64,000 nt of DNA from Panonychus citri (taxonomy: Eukaryota; Arthropoda; Arachnida; Trombidiformes; Tetranychidae). Location: positions 310,001-374,000 of the forward strand of contig NW_026515540.1 of the NCBI RefSeq assembly GCF_014898815.1, in the 5' to 3' direction. The notes beneath the pieces are model-generated. The model worked only from the letters and a program-made list of their open reading frames with translations, had not been told where the DNA came from and made no database searches. Position numbers and translations under genes: made by a program. This document shows positions 38,668 through 49,793 of this stretch, in pieces. Numbering within the stretch: the first letter of the stretch is position 1; every line of letters starts with the position of its first letter.

Positions 38668-39179
38668 TTTAAATTAACTTAGAGAATCAACCAAAGCCAA
38701 CTTAGTAAAAGCACCATAAATCAAATTTTCATCTGTAATATTGTGTAAATTAATGTATTAAATCTAGTTCTATTCTAACAATTATAATGGTGGATCAATC
38801 AATTCTCATCGTGATAATCATATTCACTCAAAGAAAATGTTTTCCTTCATTTACTTTCAAATGAAATGGTAAAATTAACAATCGAATCTAATTCACCTTT
38901 AATTTTCTTTAAATTGTAAGCCTGTTCGCTAAACAATCATAACAATTAAAAGTATACAAGTTTCACAATCAAAAGGAAATTGGGAAAAGGTGATTTTTTT
39001 GTGAGTTAAATCATTTATATAATTTTTTTAGCTTCTCGATTATACAAAACGATTTATAAGGTCTCATTTCGTTTGATTTTTTTTTACACAATTAAATTAT
39101 CACAACAATTTATCATCTCTTTTGATTGGTATGTTTTTTTTTTCATCACTTTTCAGGACAATTTAAAATCGTTTGATGG
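38668..39179. other. Convergent 3' ends of TIMM23 and LETM1
   Basis: AT-rich sequence between two convergent stop codons; no gene. It should hold both 3' UTRs. Confidence 0.6.
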
Positions 39180-42030
39180 TTAAACTTTTTTCTCGGCTTC
39201 TTGTTTTTTCTTGGCCTTCTCTTCATCTTCCAATTGCTCTTCTTGCATTAACATGGTCACAATATCTTTCATTTGTGATGTTGGTAATTTAAACTCTTCC
39301 CTTCCGAGCAATTCCAATACCTGAGAAAGATAGAAAAGAAAAGGTAATTAGTTATGAGAAGAAAAATTTTACAAGTTGAGGTTAATTATTCTTGCACGAA
39401 TCGATCGTAACGTGAATACAATTTAGTTTTTCATCTAACATTTACATGTTTGGTGGAACGATGAAAATTGATTAGATGTATTCAACTAACAGAGAATAAT
39501 TAAAGTTTGAATTGGCTGATGTAAGAGAAACAAAGAAACTGGACAATGGAAACATCTTGTTCTCCATCATTAATTAGTGTATTTTTATAGCTTAATTGAG
39601 ATAATCAGTTCTGCAATTGTAAATTAGAAAAGAAAATGTTTTCTCACCTTGAGAACATGATCAACCTCTACTTTACCATCATGATCGATATCCATTGCAT
39701 CAAGAACAGCGATGATCTTTTCCATCTTGGTATTATCATCGGCTTTAGATATTTTCTTAACAGCTTCTAATAGTTCATCAACATTGACCATCGCTTCTTG
39801 AGTTTTGGCCACTTTATCAGCATCTTTGTCACCACCAGCTAAATCGTTGATTCCTTGTTCAAGGGAATCGCGTTTCGATTCAAGATTAGTAACCAAACTG
39901 TCCATTCGTTTGATCATCTTGTCCACACGTTTACCAAGTCTTTTGGCTCCTTTTGAAATTCGAACCTCTTTCATGCCTGATTGATTCAATTCCTCAATAT
40001 CCTCTTTGTAATCATCCATTTCCTCATGAAGATCTTTCAATTCCTCTTTTTCCAACATAAGATCTCGATTTTCTAAAGCCGTTTCAAGGGAATCAAAATC
40101 TTCTGATGAAAGTTCAGTTTCCTTAAGAGCTTCTTTAGGTACAACTTCAATCTTTTGTGCCGCTTTATCGACAATCTCTTCATCGGCCATTTGTTTGAAT
40201 GCTTCCTCTTCTGCGATTTCCTTCTTGATTGCTTCCTCTTCCTGCCTGATCAATTCAATCTTTGTCTTATTATCAATTTTACCTTCAGATTCACCAAGTT
40301 TATATTTGGCTTCGGTCAAAGCTTCTGTAGGTAAGGCTTGAATAGTAGCCTTGAGTTGATCGGTGGCCGGTAGTTGCTCAGGTAGATACAAAACTCTAGA
40401 TAATAAAAGTAATGAGGGCGGAATCTGTTCATTGAGACTTAATTCAAGCCATTGAGCCAGTTGATTGCGAAGTTGAGCAACTGGTACACCGAGAGCTCTC
40501 ATTCCCCTGGATCGACAAGCTTGTTGAAGCTCAGGTACAGTGAGACTGTCGATTCCTTCCTTCATAATCATACGATCATCAGCTTTTAAGCTTCGTAGTT
40601 TCATTCGCAATTGGAAACGCAAAAAATTACTTGTACCTAAAGCTTTTAATTCTAATAAACGACACAATGCCATCAATTGTGGACGACTTAAAGAATCAAG
40701 AGTAATCTCATCTTCGAATATCTTGGAAAATCGTAGTATATCTTCATTACTCGCTTGCTCTCCTGATTTACGAATCTGTAAGAGTGAAAAAAATAGAAGA
40801 AAATATTAAAATCAGTAAACTAGAATCGTAATGAAAGAGGAAACTATCAATTAAGACCAAACAGATTATCGTGTCTGGTGATGATAGAGACAAGGAAGTA
40901 ACAATTTAATTTGTTTACCTTTTCAAAAAATTCTGCAAACTCTTTTGCTCTCTCTGAATGTGATTCTCCCTTTGATTGTAAGGCCATTTCATCTAAAGTG
41001 GTTTGTAAAAATTTGGCCATTTCGAGTTTAACTTTTAATTGTTGCTTGATTTTCGATTCCTGTGAGAGAATGATTAAAGAAAATTAGAGGGAATTTAAGA
41101 TTCTTGATGCCATAGTAACAAAATCCATTCAAATTGAATGGTGAAAATGTGGTAACTAGAGTAATCGGATTGGAAAATTTCTCATAGAAATTACAATCAC
41201 CAATGATCATCGATAATTAGATTAAATTTAGTTACCTTATCAGAGGCTGTTTGGAAAGTAGAAGGCAACATGTTGGGGAAAAATTTTATGAAGACAGGTA
41301 ATAATAATTCCATGAATGGAACTATTATGAAAACAGAGAATGGAAGTAAACGAAAAAGATCGGCCGTTGTTCGAACCAATTGTTCATGTTCCCTTCGAGA
41401 TAATTCCTTTGATCGTAAAACTTTCCATGCAAGACGAGAAGATATTTGAATATCAATAAATAGAAGACGAAAACCATGATAATAGTGAATAATTTCATCC
41501 TTGATTCGTTTACCAAGACTCCTTTTCGGCTTTGTATCATCCAATTGTTTACCTGAGGCATCAGTTTTACCAGAAGATGATGAAATAACCGTTGAAGATG
41601 CTGTTGATCCTGTTGTTGAAGAAGATGATGATATCTTCTGTTGATTTTCTTTCTCTTTAACCTTTAAAGCTTTAAGAGTAGATTCTACTTTAGAAGATTC
41701 TTTTTCCCATTTTGATGATGATAAGTGAATATATCTAATAGAGTTAACAGGAGAAAGGGGCAAGAAACTGGTTGTACTCAATGAAGTAGAAGGTCTCAGG
41801 TAATAATTAACATGATTACTGTTAATTGTTGAACTATAATTAACATTATTATTATTATTGACTAAGGTTTTACTATTTATAACACTACCGATCGGTGTTT
41901 TTCTTGTTGTTGACCAGGAACGAACATTGGAAAATTTTATTACACAATAATGAGAATACTTTGTACATCGACCAATAACATGGTAATTGAAGAGACCATT
42001 TCTCACCCCAAGGAGAGAAGATGATAACAT
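39180..42030 (-). CDS. Letm1: LETM1, mitochondrial inner-membrane cation/proton exchange protein
   Basis: Required for K+ (and reported Ca2+)/H+ exchange and inner-membrane organisation. Exons in transcript order: 42030-41236, 41059-40919, 40775-39648, 39320-39180; every junction is phase 0, total 734 residues, close to human LETM1. The N-terminus is a basic, Ser/Arg/Tyr-rich mitochondrial targeting region, followed by a long Ser/Thr-rich linker. KRIKDEIIHYYHGFRLLFID precedes the single membrane helix (LLPFSVFIIVPFMELLLPVFI). The LETM/ribosome-binding-like domain follows, with the conserved FLRFQLRMKLRSLKADD and ACRSRGMRALG. Coiled coils rich in Glu/Lys occupy the second half, and one EF-hand-like loop is near the end (DIDHDGKVEVDH). 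The final exon is a charged Glu/Lys tail. It diverges from kindlin, with 982 bp between the two start codons. Confidence 0.94.
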
Positions 42031-43012
42031 GTTGACATGAGATAATAATTAAATTCGATGACAGTAAAATACTTTAAAAAAAAAAGCAGAACAATTTAAA
42101 TTGGTAACAATAATTAACCAATTAGTTAATCTTCAACATGTTGGAGACAGAAAAGAAAAAGGTAAATAGACTGGAATTAATTTCTATTCCGGTAGATGGC
42201 GCTGCGAATTCGCTTGTGGCTCCATCTGGTTGGAAATTCTCATTAAACAAATTAATTTGAAAATAAATTCAAATCAAGTTACAATTAATTCAGTTGAGAG
42301 TTTAATTTGTTTTAGTATTTGAATGTTTTTAAATGAAAATTTGTATCTTGGAATCTTGAAATTGAGATTTTTATTTGACACTATGTTTGAAATGACTTTT
42401 GATTGTATTTTTTTCTTCTCATTTGTTGGAACGATCGGCTTATTGAGTGAGATGCATTCGAACACAAATCGAACCGTTTGTGAGATAAATCGATAAGGCG
42501 AATGAGTAGTAAGGAAAGAAAGAGAATTAGAAAGAGAAACTGTTCGATCTTTCGAATCGATTTAATGAAATTGAAGAAAAATCGAAAGTTTTGTGAAAAT
42601 AATCGATTACTTTTGATCTTTAATCGAATGTTTGGTTTTCTGGTAAATGGAAAAAAATTTTGTTCATTTTCAAGTGAATTCATTTTCATGTAACTTGTGA
42701 AAATGTTTTGACAATTTAATTTTTTTTTCTTCTCTTTTGTTAATTAAGTTAATTTCTTCACTATTATTTCATCATTAGTTCATGTTCAATCTTCTTCTCT
42801 AACAGAAGTATTTCATTGGATTCAAGTGAGTGAGTGGATCGGATTGGAGACTTTCTTTTCTTCTTGTGGGTTGAAGGTTTTGTGATAGAATTTTTTTTTT
42901 GTTCTTTCTTCGCCTTTTGGTTTTTTGGAATACAAGTTACATTGTTCATTTTGTTTTTCTATTCACCTGATCAACAGTTATCATCATTATATAGTCAATA
43001 TATATATTCAAC
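42031..43012. promoter_or_regulatory. Divergent LETM1/kindlin intergenic region
   Basis: The only DNA between two divergent start codons, so it must hold both promoters and 5' UTRs. At 42191-42204 the sequence CCGGTAGATGGCGC matches 13 of 14 positions of the CTCF core consensus CCASYAGRKGGCRS. Small ORFs on both strands here (42274-42949) overlap each other and are not supported. Confidence 0.5.
42191..42204 (+). promoter_or_regulatory. CTCF-like site
   Basis: CCGGTAGATGGCGC agrees with the CTCF core consensus at 13 of 14 positions (third base G instead of A). It lies between the divergent LETM1 and kindlin genes. Binding is inferred from sequence only. Confidence 0.4.
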
Positions 43013-45747
43013 ATGGGTGCCGATATGGAATTAAATGTTGGCTCCTGGCAGTTAACCATCTATGTTACCGACCTTAAAGTTGAAAGGGTTTTACGTGTTA
43101 AAGGTGATCTTCACATCGGTGGTGTTATGTTGAAACTTGTTGAAGATTTAGGTAATTATATTAATGGAACAGTTATTTTCTTTACAATTAACTGTTTCTC
43201 TTTAAATCCTGTTTTTTAAAATTTACTTTCTATTTTCTTCTCTCTTTGTGATTACAAAATTTACAGTCAATTTCATCTCTCCATCAGTTCAAAAAAAAAC
43301 CTCATCCATCTTTCACTTTTTGATTGTAATTCTCTTCACTTTTTATTATGTTCTTTTCTCTTTAACCAAATTGTGACACTATTTTCTCCATCTTTCTTTT
43401 CCTTCTCTCTCTCTCTCTCTCTCTCTAGTGATATATTATATACAAACGAATCCTATTTTCTCTCCTACGTTAGTTTCTTCACTTTCTATTTTCCAACTAT
43501 CAAAAATATCACTTTGCTCTAGTTTCATTTTTTTTTCTTCTCTTTCTCTTTCTTCCTTTCGTTTCTCTGTGATCTTCTAATTTGTTTACATCTCTCTTTT
43601 TTTTCTTTCTCAGATGTTGCCATTGATTGGTCTGATCATGCCTTATGGTGGCCTAAACGAAATACATGGCTATCCCGAACCCGAACAACTTTAGACCAAT
43701 ATGGTGTTCAGGCGGATGCATTATTACACTTTACGCCCATGCATAAAACTTTACGAGTTCAATTACCCGATTTAAGGTTTATCGATGCTCGAGTTGACTT
43801 TTCAATTAAATCTTTTACCGCAGTTGTTCAATTATGTAAAGATTTAGGTTTACGACATCCAGAAGAGTTATCCTTTTGCCGTCCCTTAACGTTGGATCAC
43901 TTGAAACGTAATTACAAATCAATCGGTGTTAGTCCACGTCAACGAGCCAAGGATGCTATGGGTCCAATTGTTCAAAATAACTCCAATGTATCCAAAATTA
44001 GTACACCCGATGGTGGAGGTGGTGGTGGTTTAAATAATAAACTAGATGATCCCAGGTTACAATCAGCATATCCACCATCACCCTGGAATGGTAACATTGC
44101 CAGTATTTCATCTTATAACGGACAAGTGACACCAGATAATTCTTTTGGCTTTAATAATGATCCCATTTTGCCTAATCTTGCAACAAGTCCACCCACGCCT
44201 TCATTAGAAGCTAAAAATGGTTTGTTGAGGCCAAAAAGTTTAATTGAAAGAGCTCGATTAAATACTGGTTGGCTTGATTCATCTAGATCATTATATGAGC
44301 AAGATGTTAGAGAATATGATTTGCTTCTATTACGATTCAAATTTTACTCCTTCTATGATATTAATCCAAAGTTAGATACCAATCGAATTAATCAAATCTA
44401 CGAACAGGCTCGTTGGGCCATCCTAACGGAAGAGATTGATTGTACTGAGGAGGAGATGATGATGTTTGCCGCCTTACAATTACAAGTCAACCTACAATCA
44501 AATAATCCATTACCGGAGAAACAACGATCAAGCGCAGATGATGATATTGATTCAGAATTGAATGAGCTCCAGATGACTTTAGAAGGAACCAGTATATCAT
44601 CACCATTAAGCTCTAACAATATCACCCACGTTCCTGAGTTGGCGGATGAACTTAAATTCATGAAATCTCGTAGATTTACGTTGAAAAGCCTTAAAAGGTA
44701 CTATTTTGTCTTTCGGGATAAAAGACTCTCCGTTTACAAATCAAGAGAGGATAAAGCAGGAGAACCTGTTTTCTCACTTAACCTACGCGGTTGTGAAGTT
44801 ACACCTGATGTAAACCTAAGTCAAGCAAAATATGGAATACGACTTGAGGTACCAAGTCACGATGGTATGACCGAATATCTAATACGTTGTGATTCTGAAG
44901 GTCAATATGCTCGCTGGATGGCAGGATTTAGATTGGCCTCAAAGGGTAAAACAATGGCTGACGCCTCCTACGAACATGAAGTCAAACAAATATTAGATTT
45001 CCTTAGTATGCAACATCCGGCTCCCGCTCCAGCCATTAATCCTAACCAAATAGACCTCAATGTTGATGATTATGTAGCATCTCGATTTCTTAGGAAATTC
45101 AAGGGAAAATCACAGGTAAACAGAAAAGAATAAACTTTTCCTCTCTCTCTCTCTCTCTCTCTCTTCTCAATTACCTTGTTTGATTGATTTACACCCTAAC
45201 CCTATGTTACCATTGACCAGAAAAACAATAGAATCAATAACAAATATTATTATTACTATTTCTTTATCATCAGATCACCCAACGAATCCTAGAAGCTCAA
45301 GCTAATGTTAAAGATTTGAACAACATTGAAGCCAAAATGAATTTCATAAAAGCTTGGCAAGCGCTTCCCGAATATGGAATAAGCCTGTTTGCTGTCAAAT
45401 TTGACGGAAGCAAAAAAGAGGTTGGTTTCAAAACAATATTACCAAAACTTTAATCATTAATAATTATATATTAATCAAAAGTGTTACCAATAGATTTCAT
45501 TGAAAATTGACTCAACAGTCATTTCCATTCTTTGGTGATAATCCTTGATTTCTGGTGTATTTGAAAAGCTCATTATGATGTAATGTCATCAAGTTAAGAT
45601 TATCAAGACACTTTATTCATCTTCTTCATTTTCATGTTAGGGTTTATCCTCTTCTGTTTTTATCTTTAGCACTTCCATTTCTCTTGAATTATCTCTTTCC
45701 TCTCATGAATTCCTGGATCAGAATGAATGGTCTTCATTCGCCTCATT

Positions 45748-45787
<40 letters not shown>

Positions 45788-48404
45788 AAAACTCTTTTTA
45801 CAGAAGTCACTTGTTTACTATTTAAACGTCATAAAGCTTATCATCTTCTTCCTTTTTCTGTCTCTATTTATCATCTTCTCCCACTTTTTCTTCTCTTTTT
45901 GTAACAAAAACAAGCTGATTAACCTTCGAGTATTTCTTAATTATCCCAATATTCAAATCTCTTTCGATAGTTATTTGGACAAAATCTTATTCATTAGCTA
46001 TATTGTCTAACTTTATTGACAATTAATCATTTAATATGGTCATTCAGATTTTAATAAGTAACTTTAATCAACAATTAGCTCGATCATAATGTTTCATTAT
46101 CCTATGAAATAGGAAATTATTTACAGGTTGTATTTTTTTCTATTGATTGTTTTGTAGTTGTTTTTTGTTTTCCATCTTTTTCTCATTCAGGAAACAAGCC
46201 TTAACATTCTCACTCTGTTTTGTTTTCATTTATAGTGAAATTCATTATTCAACTTAATTTTAATCATCATTTCCTTGATTGATAGTTAAACTTAAATTTG
46301 TCAGCTTTTCGATTTTTTAATAAAATAATAATTTATCTATTTCTCTTTTCACCCGATCACCTTTAACCCACACTTAATCTTTGATTTTTGTCATCTCCAT
46401 CATCTTTCCGAAGGATGATGACAAGAATGATGCTCATTCGAATGAGAAATGATTTGTTTTCAAAATTGGATAATTTTTATGTTGTTTTTCGCACATAAAA
46501 AGATGTAAACTAGATCAAGAAGTTTTCAGAATCTTCATCTTTTCTCTCATCTCAACTTTCCTTTCGTTTTTTATTTTCATCTTTCTCTGTCTCTGTCTCT
46601 TTCTCTCTTCATATTCAACCTTCCTATGTGAATTTCATCATCAACTGTACGAAAAATGAAGATACTCAAAAAATAGGAAATGAACATGAGCTTAATTCTG
46701 GTTATGCCTAAAGCTCAAGTAACAAAAATCAGGTTAAACAGGAGAGATACATGAATATTAGGCTGAAATGTTGCCAAGATTGATTTCAGTCGTTCAAGTT
46801 TACAGTAAATTTAGGTCCTAATATTTGTTTTGTTGATATTTTCATAGAATTTTCGTCAAATCTTTGCTCTCTATTCATTAAATATGTGTAGAAATTTTAG
46901 ACGAAAAAAAGTTTCAACTAGAAACAAACACATTTATTTACCTGTTGAACTTTTTTCGCAAGACTTTCAAGACCATTCATTGATTCATTTAATTATTTCC
47001 TAATTTTCACCACCACAATTAGTAAAACTCTCACCTTTGTATCAACCAAATGATAGAATAACAAAAGTTGACTTATTAAATTCTGCCTCTTCCATCACTA
47101 TTATCATTTACCTACAATCCCACAGAGCTATAAATCTATCAGATTCTTTTTTTGTTTACTCCAATCTATTTTTCTTTTTATTCTCACTCACTCACTCACT
47201 CACTCACTCACTCACTCTCTTTCTACCCTTCTGAACTTTTCTTTTTTTACTCTCTCTTACATCACCCACTCTCATCATTTCCACCATCACTTCCTCTCCC
47301 TTAGAGAGAAAGAGATAAAGACAGAGAGTGAGACTAAACAACGCTCTGCCTGGTCGGCTAAATTTGGCTAATTTTTTGGGAACGTCTGTAGGTGTTTTTC
47401 AAGCAACTACAACCAAGGCTGCTTGATAACACTAAACTACTATATACTGTTTTCTGAATGATGAGGATAAGGATGAGGATGAAGATGAAGATGCACTTGA
47501 AGCTTTTCCAAAAATGATGCTCGTTGTTATTTTACGGAAACACTTGCTAAGGTTTTCTCATTATTATCTGTTACTCTTTATAACAATTTCTGGTTATATT
47601 TTCCTCCATCTTTTCAAGTTGATTATTTTAGAAACTGATTGTTAATATTTGGACACTTGATCTTGACAATCAAGAATAAATATTGATGATAGATTATTGA
47701 TTAAGTTTTTCTTTTTTTTCTCTTTGGTTGATTAGTTAACCATTGAGATTAAAAATTGTTAAATTAACATGATTCTAATAATTTATCTCGTTTTGATGAG
47801 TGTTTAAGTTTTTCTCCTAGTTGATTTAGTACTTTAATCCTTAATATATTTTTTTAATTCTTGGCAATCGTGATCTTTTTTTTAAACTAATCAAAAAATA
47901 GCATTCGATTGCTTAATTTGTTTGGTTTATCATTAAAGTGATTGGAAAATATTACCTACCATTGTCATTGATTCAGCTTTTTGTAATGAGTTTTCTTAAA
48001 TATTCATAATTTATTTTTTTTTACTTCTGTAAATTGTTAATTTCAAGGTAACTTGAAACATTTAATTGATTGATTGATTGATTAATTACTTTTTAATCTT
48101 TAATCTTAAACAGGAACTATTGGGAGTCGCTTTTAACCGTCTATTGAAAATGGAAACACAATCAGGAGATCATTTAAAAACGTGGAGATTCAACACCATG
48201 AAAGCCTGGAATGTTAACTGGGAGGTTAAAAAAGTTCTGGTACAATTCGAGGAGGAAGATGTCCAATTTTCGTGCCTTAGCGCGGACTGTAAAGTGGTCC
48301 ATGAGTTTATCGGTGGATACATTTTCTTATCAATGAGGAGTAAAGATCAAAATCAGACCCTTAATGAGGATCTATTTCACAAATTAACTGGAGGATGGGT
48401 TTAA
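43013..48404 (+). CDS. Kindlin (fermitin), integrin activator
   Basis: FERM-type adaptor that binds integrin beta tails and membrane phosphoinositides at focal adhesions and muscle attachments. Exons: 43013-43151, 43614-45115, 45274-45420, 48114-48404; phases join to 692 residues, the normal length. The F0 domain starts GSWQLTIYVTDL. F1 includes VAIDWSDHALWWPKR and the basic loop with a Gly-run insert. F2 is split by a PH domain at about residues 385-490 (RRFTLKSLKRYYFVFRDKRLSVYKS). The F3/PTB domain ends the protein with CKVVHEFIGGYIFLSMRSKDQNQ and LTGGWV, which are kindlin-diagnostic. The integrin-binding QW pair of vertebrate kindlins reads AW here (codons 48204-48209). The last intron (2.7 kb) is rich in CT repeats. 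One kindlin gene is usual in invertebrates. Confidence 0.95.
43152..43613 (+). other. Kindlin intron 1
   Basis: T-rich intron with a (CT)n run at about 43405-43427; no embedded gene. Confidence 0.75.
45752..45783 (+). repeat. (CT)n microsatellite
   Basis: An uninterrupted run of alternating T and C of about 31 bases inside kindlin intron 3. Confidence 0.85.
47182..47216 (+). repeat. (CACT)n microsatellite
   Basis: About eight tandem copies of the tetranucleotide CACT in kindlin intron 3; a likely length-polymorphic locus. Confidence 0.85.
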
Positions 48405-49793
48405 ATTTAAACGCTGGTTTGATTAACCAGAGGAAAGAAAAGAGAAAGGCAACAATTAAATGATAATCTTTATATATGCATAATCCAATCGAGACAATCA
48501 AAGACCTTCAAAAATTAACAGTTAATAACATAAAACGGAAACTCAATTAGAGACCAAGTTAACACAATCACTGTTAAATCATCAACATCAATTACCATAA
48601 TTATTCACACTGATGATTATAAATTATTATATTTAATTAATAAGATTATTTATATGTACTTATCACAAAGTATGGATACACAATTACAAGAAGAGGACAC
48701 AATCAATCAAATCACAAAATCTTCGCCCTAAACAAAAGATGAGGATGGATCACCTTAACTCCTACACATCTTCAATCTTGACACTTTTTCATTGTGTTCA
48801 TAAGTGAAACAATCAGGACAAAATCTTAATCAATTCACCTTAATTACAAAATCAACTCGTGCTAACACAGTGCCAAATAATTTGATGGAAAACTATCAAC
48901 AATCAATTTTACACTTAAACAAACACACATAGACACTTTGGAATTGATTATTTCCATTATAATTTCTTCATAATTTAACCTACAACAAACTACTACCATT
49001 ATTAAGTCGATAATAATAATAATTAACGATAACAATTAACAATAATGACTACAAATAGTTACCACAAATCAAACCCACCTCTCCCTTTGATGAAATGACA
49101 CTTTAATTGTTCACCTAAATTTGTGATTCTATTTGTTTTGATTTCTCCAACTTCTTGATCATGTAAATTGTTCACCTTCTCATTAATTATTATTATTATT
49201 TTTCTTCTCTCATCAACTAATCCCTTAACCATTAACCCTAATTGTATGACCCAAAAGTTATCTTATCCTAATCTCAACAATTGTGGCAATAGTTAAATAG
49301 TGAACTTTAATCAAATCGAATCAACGAGAAAAAAAAACAAAATCACACCCAGAGAATAGAATTGAATCTATTCATCTCTTCAAGCAATCAAATTTCTATT
49401 CGTCTTCCTTATCCTCCTTAATTGTCACTCATCAATTTCCTCATTTTCTTTTCTCTCTTAATCTTAATTATCAACTTTTCAATTTGTCATTTGAAAAAAC
49501 AACATCACATCTCAACGAACACACAAAAAAAAACAATTGCAAACTTTTTCCTCGACAAAATAAGGTAAACAAAATAAGAGAAACATTTAATTTCCATTGT
49601 TTTAATTAAAGAAAATAATAAATACTTAATACCAATTCATCATAAGTAAACATTAATCGCGATTAAAATATACTCCGGGGTGGAGCTAGTCGATCAATTA
49701 ATCGAAAAATGTTGACTATCGAAGTTAATTAATTGTGTTTGTCAAATTATCTTAATCCTTACCTAGCAATCAATCAATTGTCTCTTTCAATCA
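48405..49793. other. Intergenic: kindlin 3' UTR and SM-protein 5' region
   Basis: AT-rich DNA without a coding frame. The first few hundred bases are probably kindlin 3' UTR. A small GC-containing block (ccggggtggagct-like) lies near 49675-49690. No clear promoter motif. Confidence 0.5.

Larger units (their letters stand above)
45421..48113 (+). other. Kindlin intron 3 with microsatellites
   Basis: No gene seen. It holds a (CT)n run of about 31 bases at 45752-45783, a (CACT)n tetranucleotide repeat at about 47182-47216, and a GAT-type run near 47460-47490. Pyrimidine richness of the plus strand is marked throughout. Confidence 0.7.

Noticed and set aside
42274..42949. Overlapping small ORFs on both strands between LETM1 and kindlin
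   Set aside because: They overlap one another, are Lys/Phe rich, and lie where two promoters and UTRs are expected.
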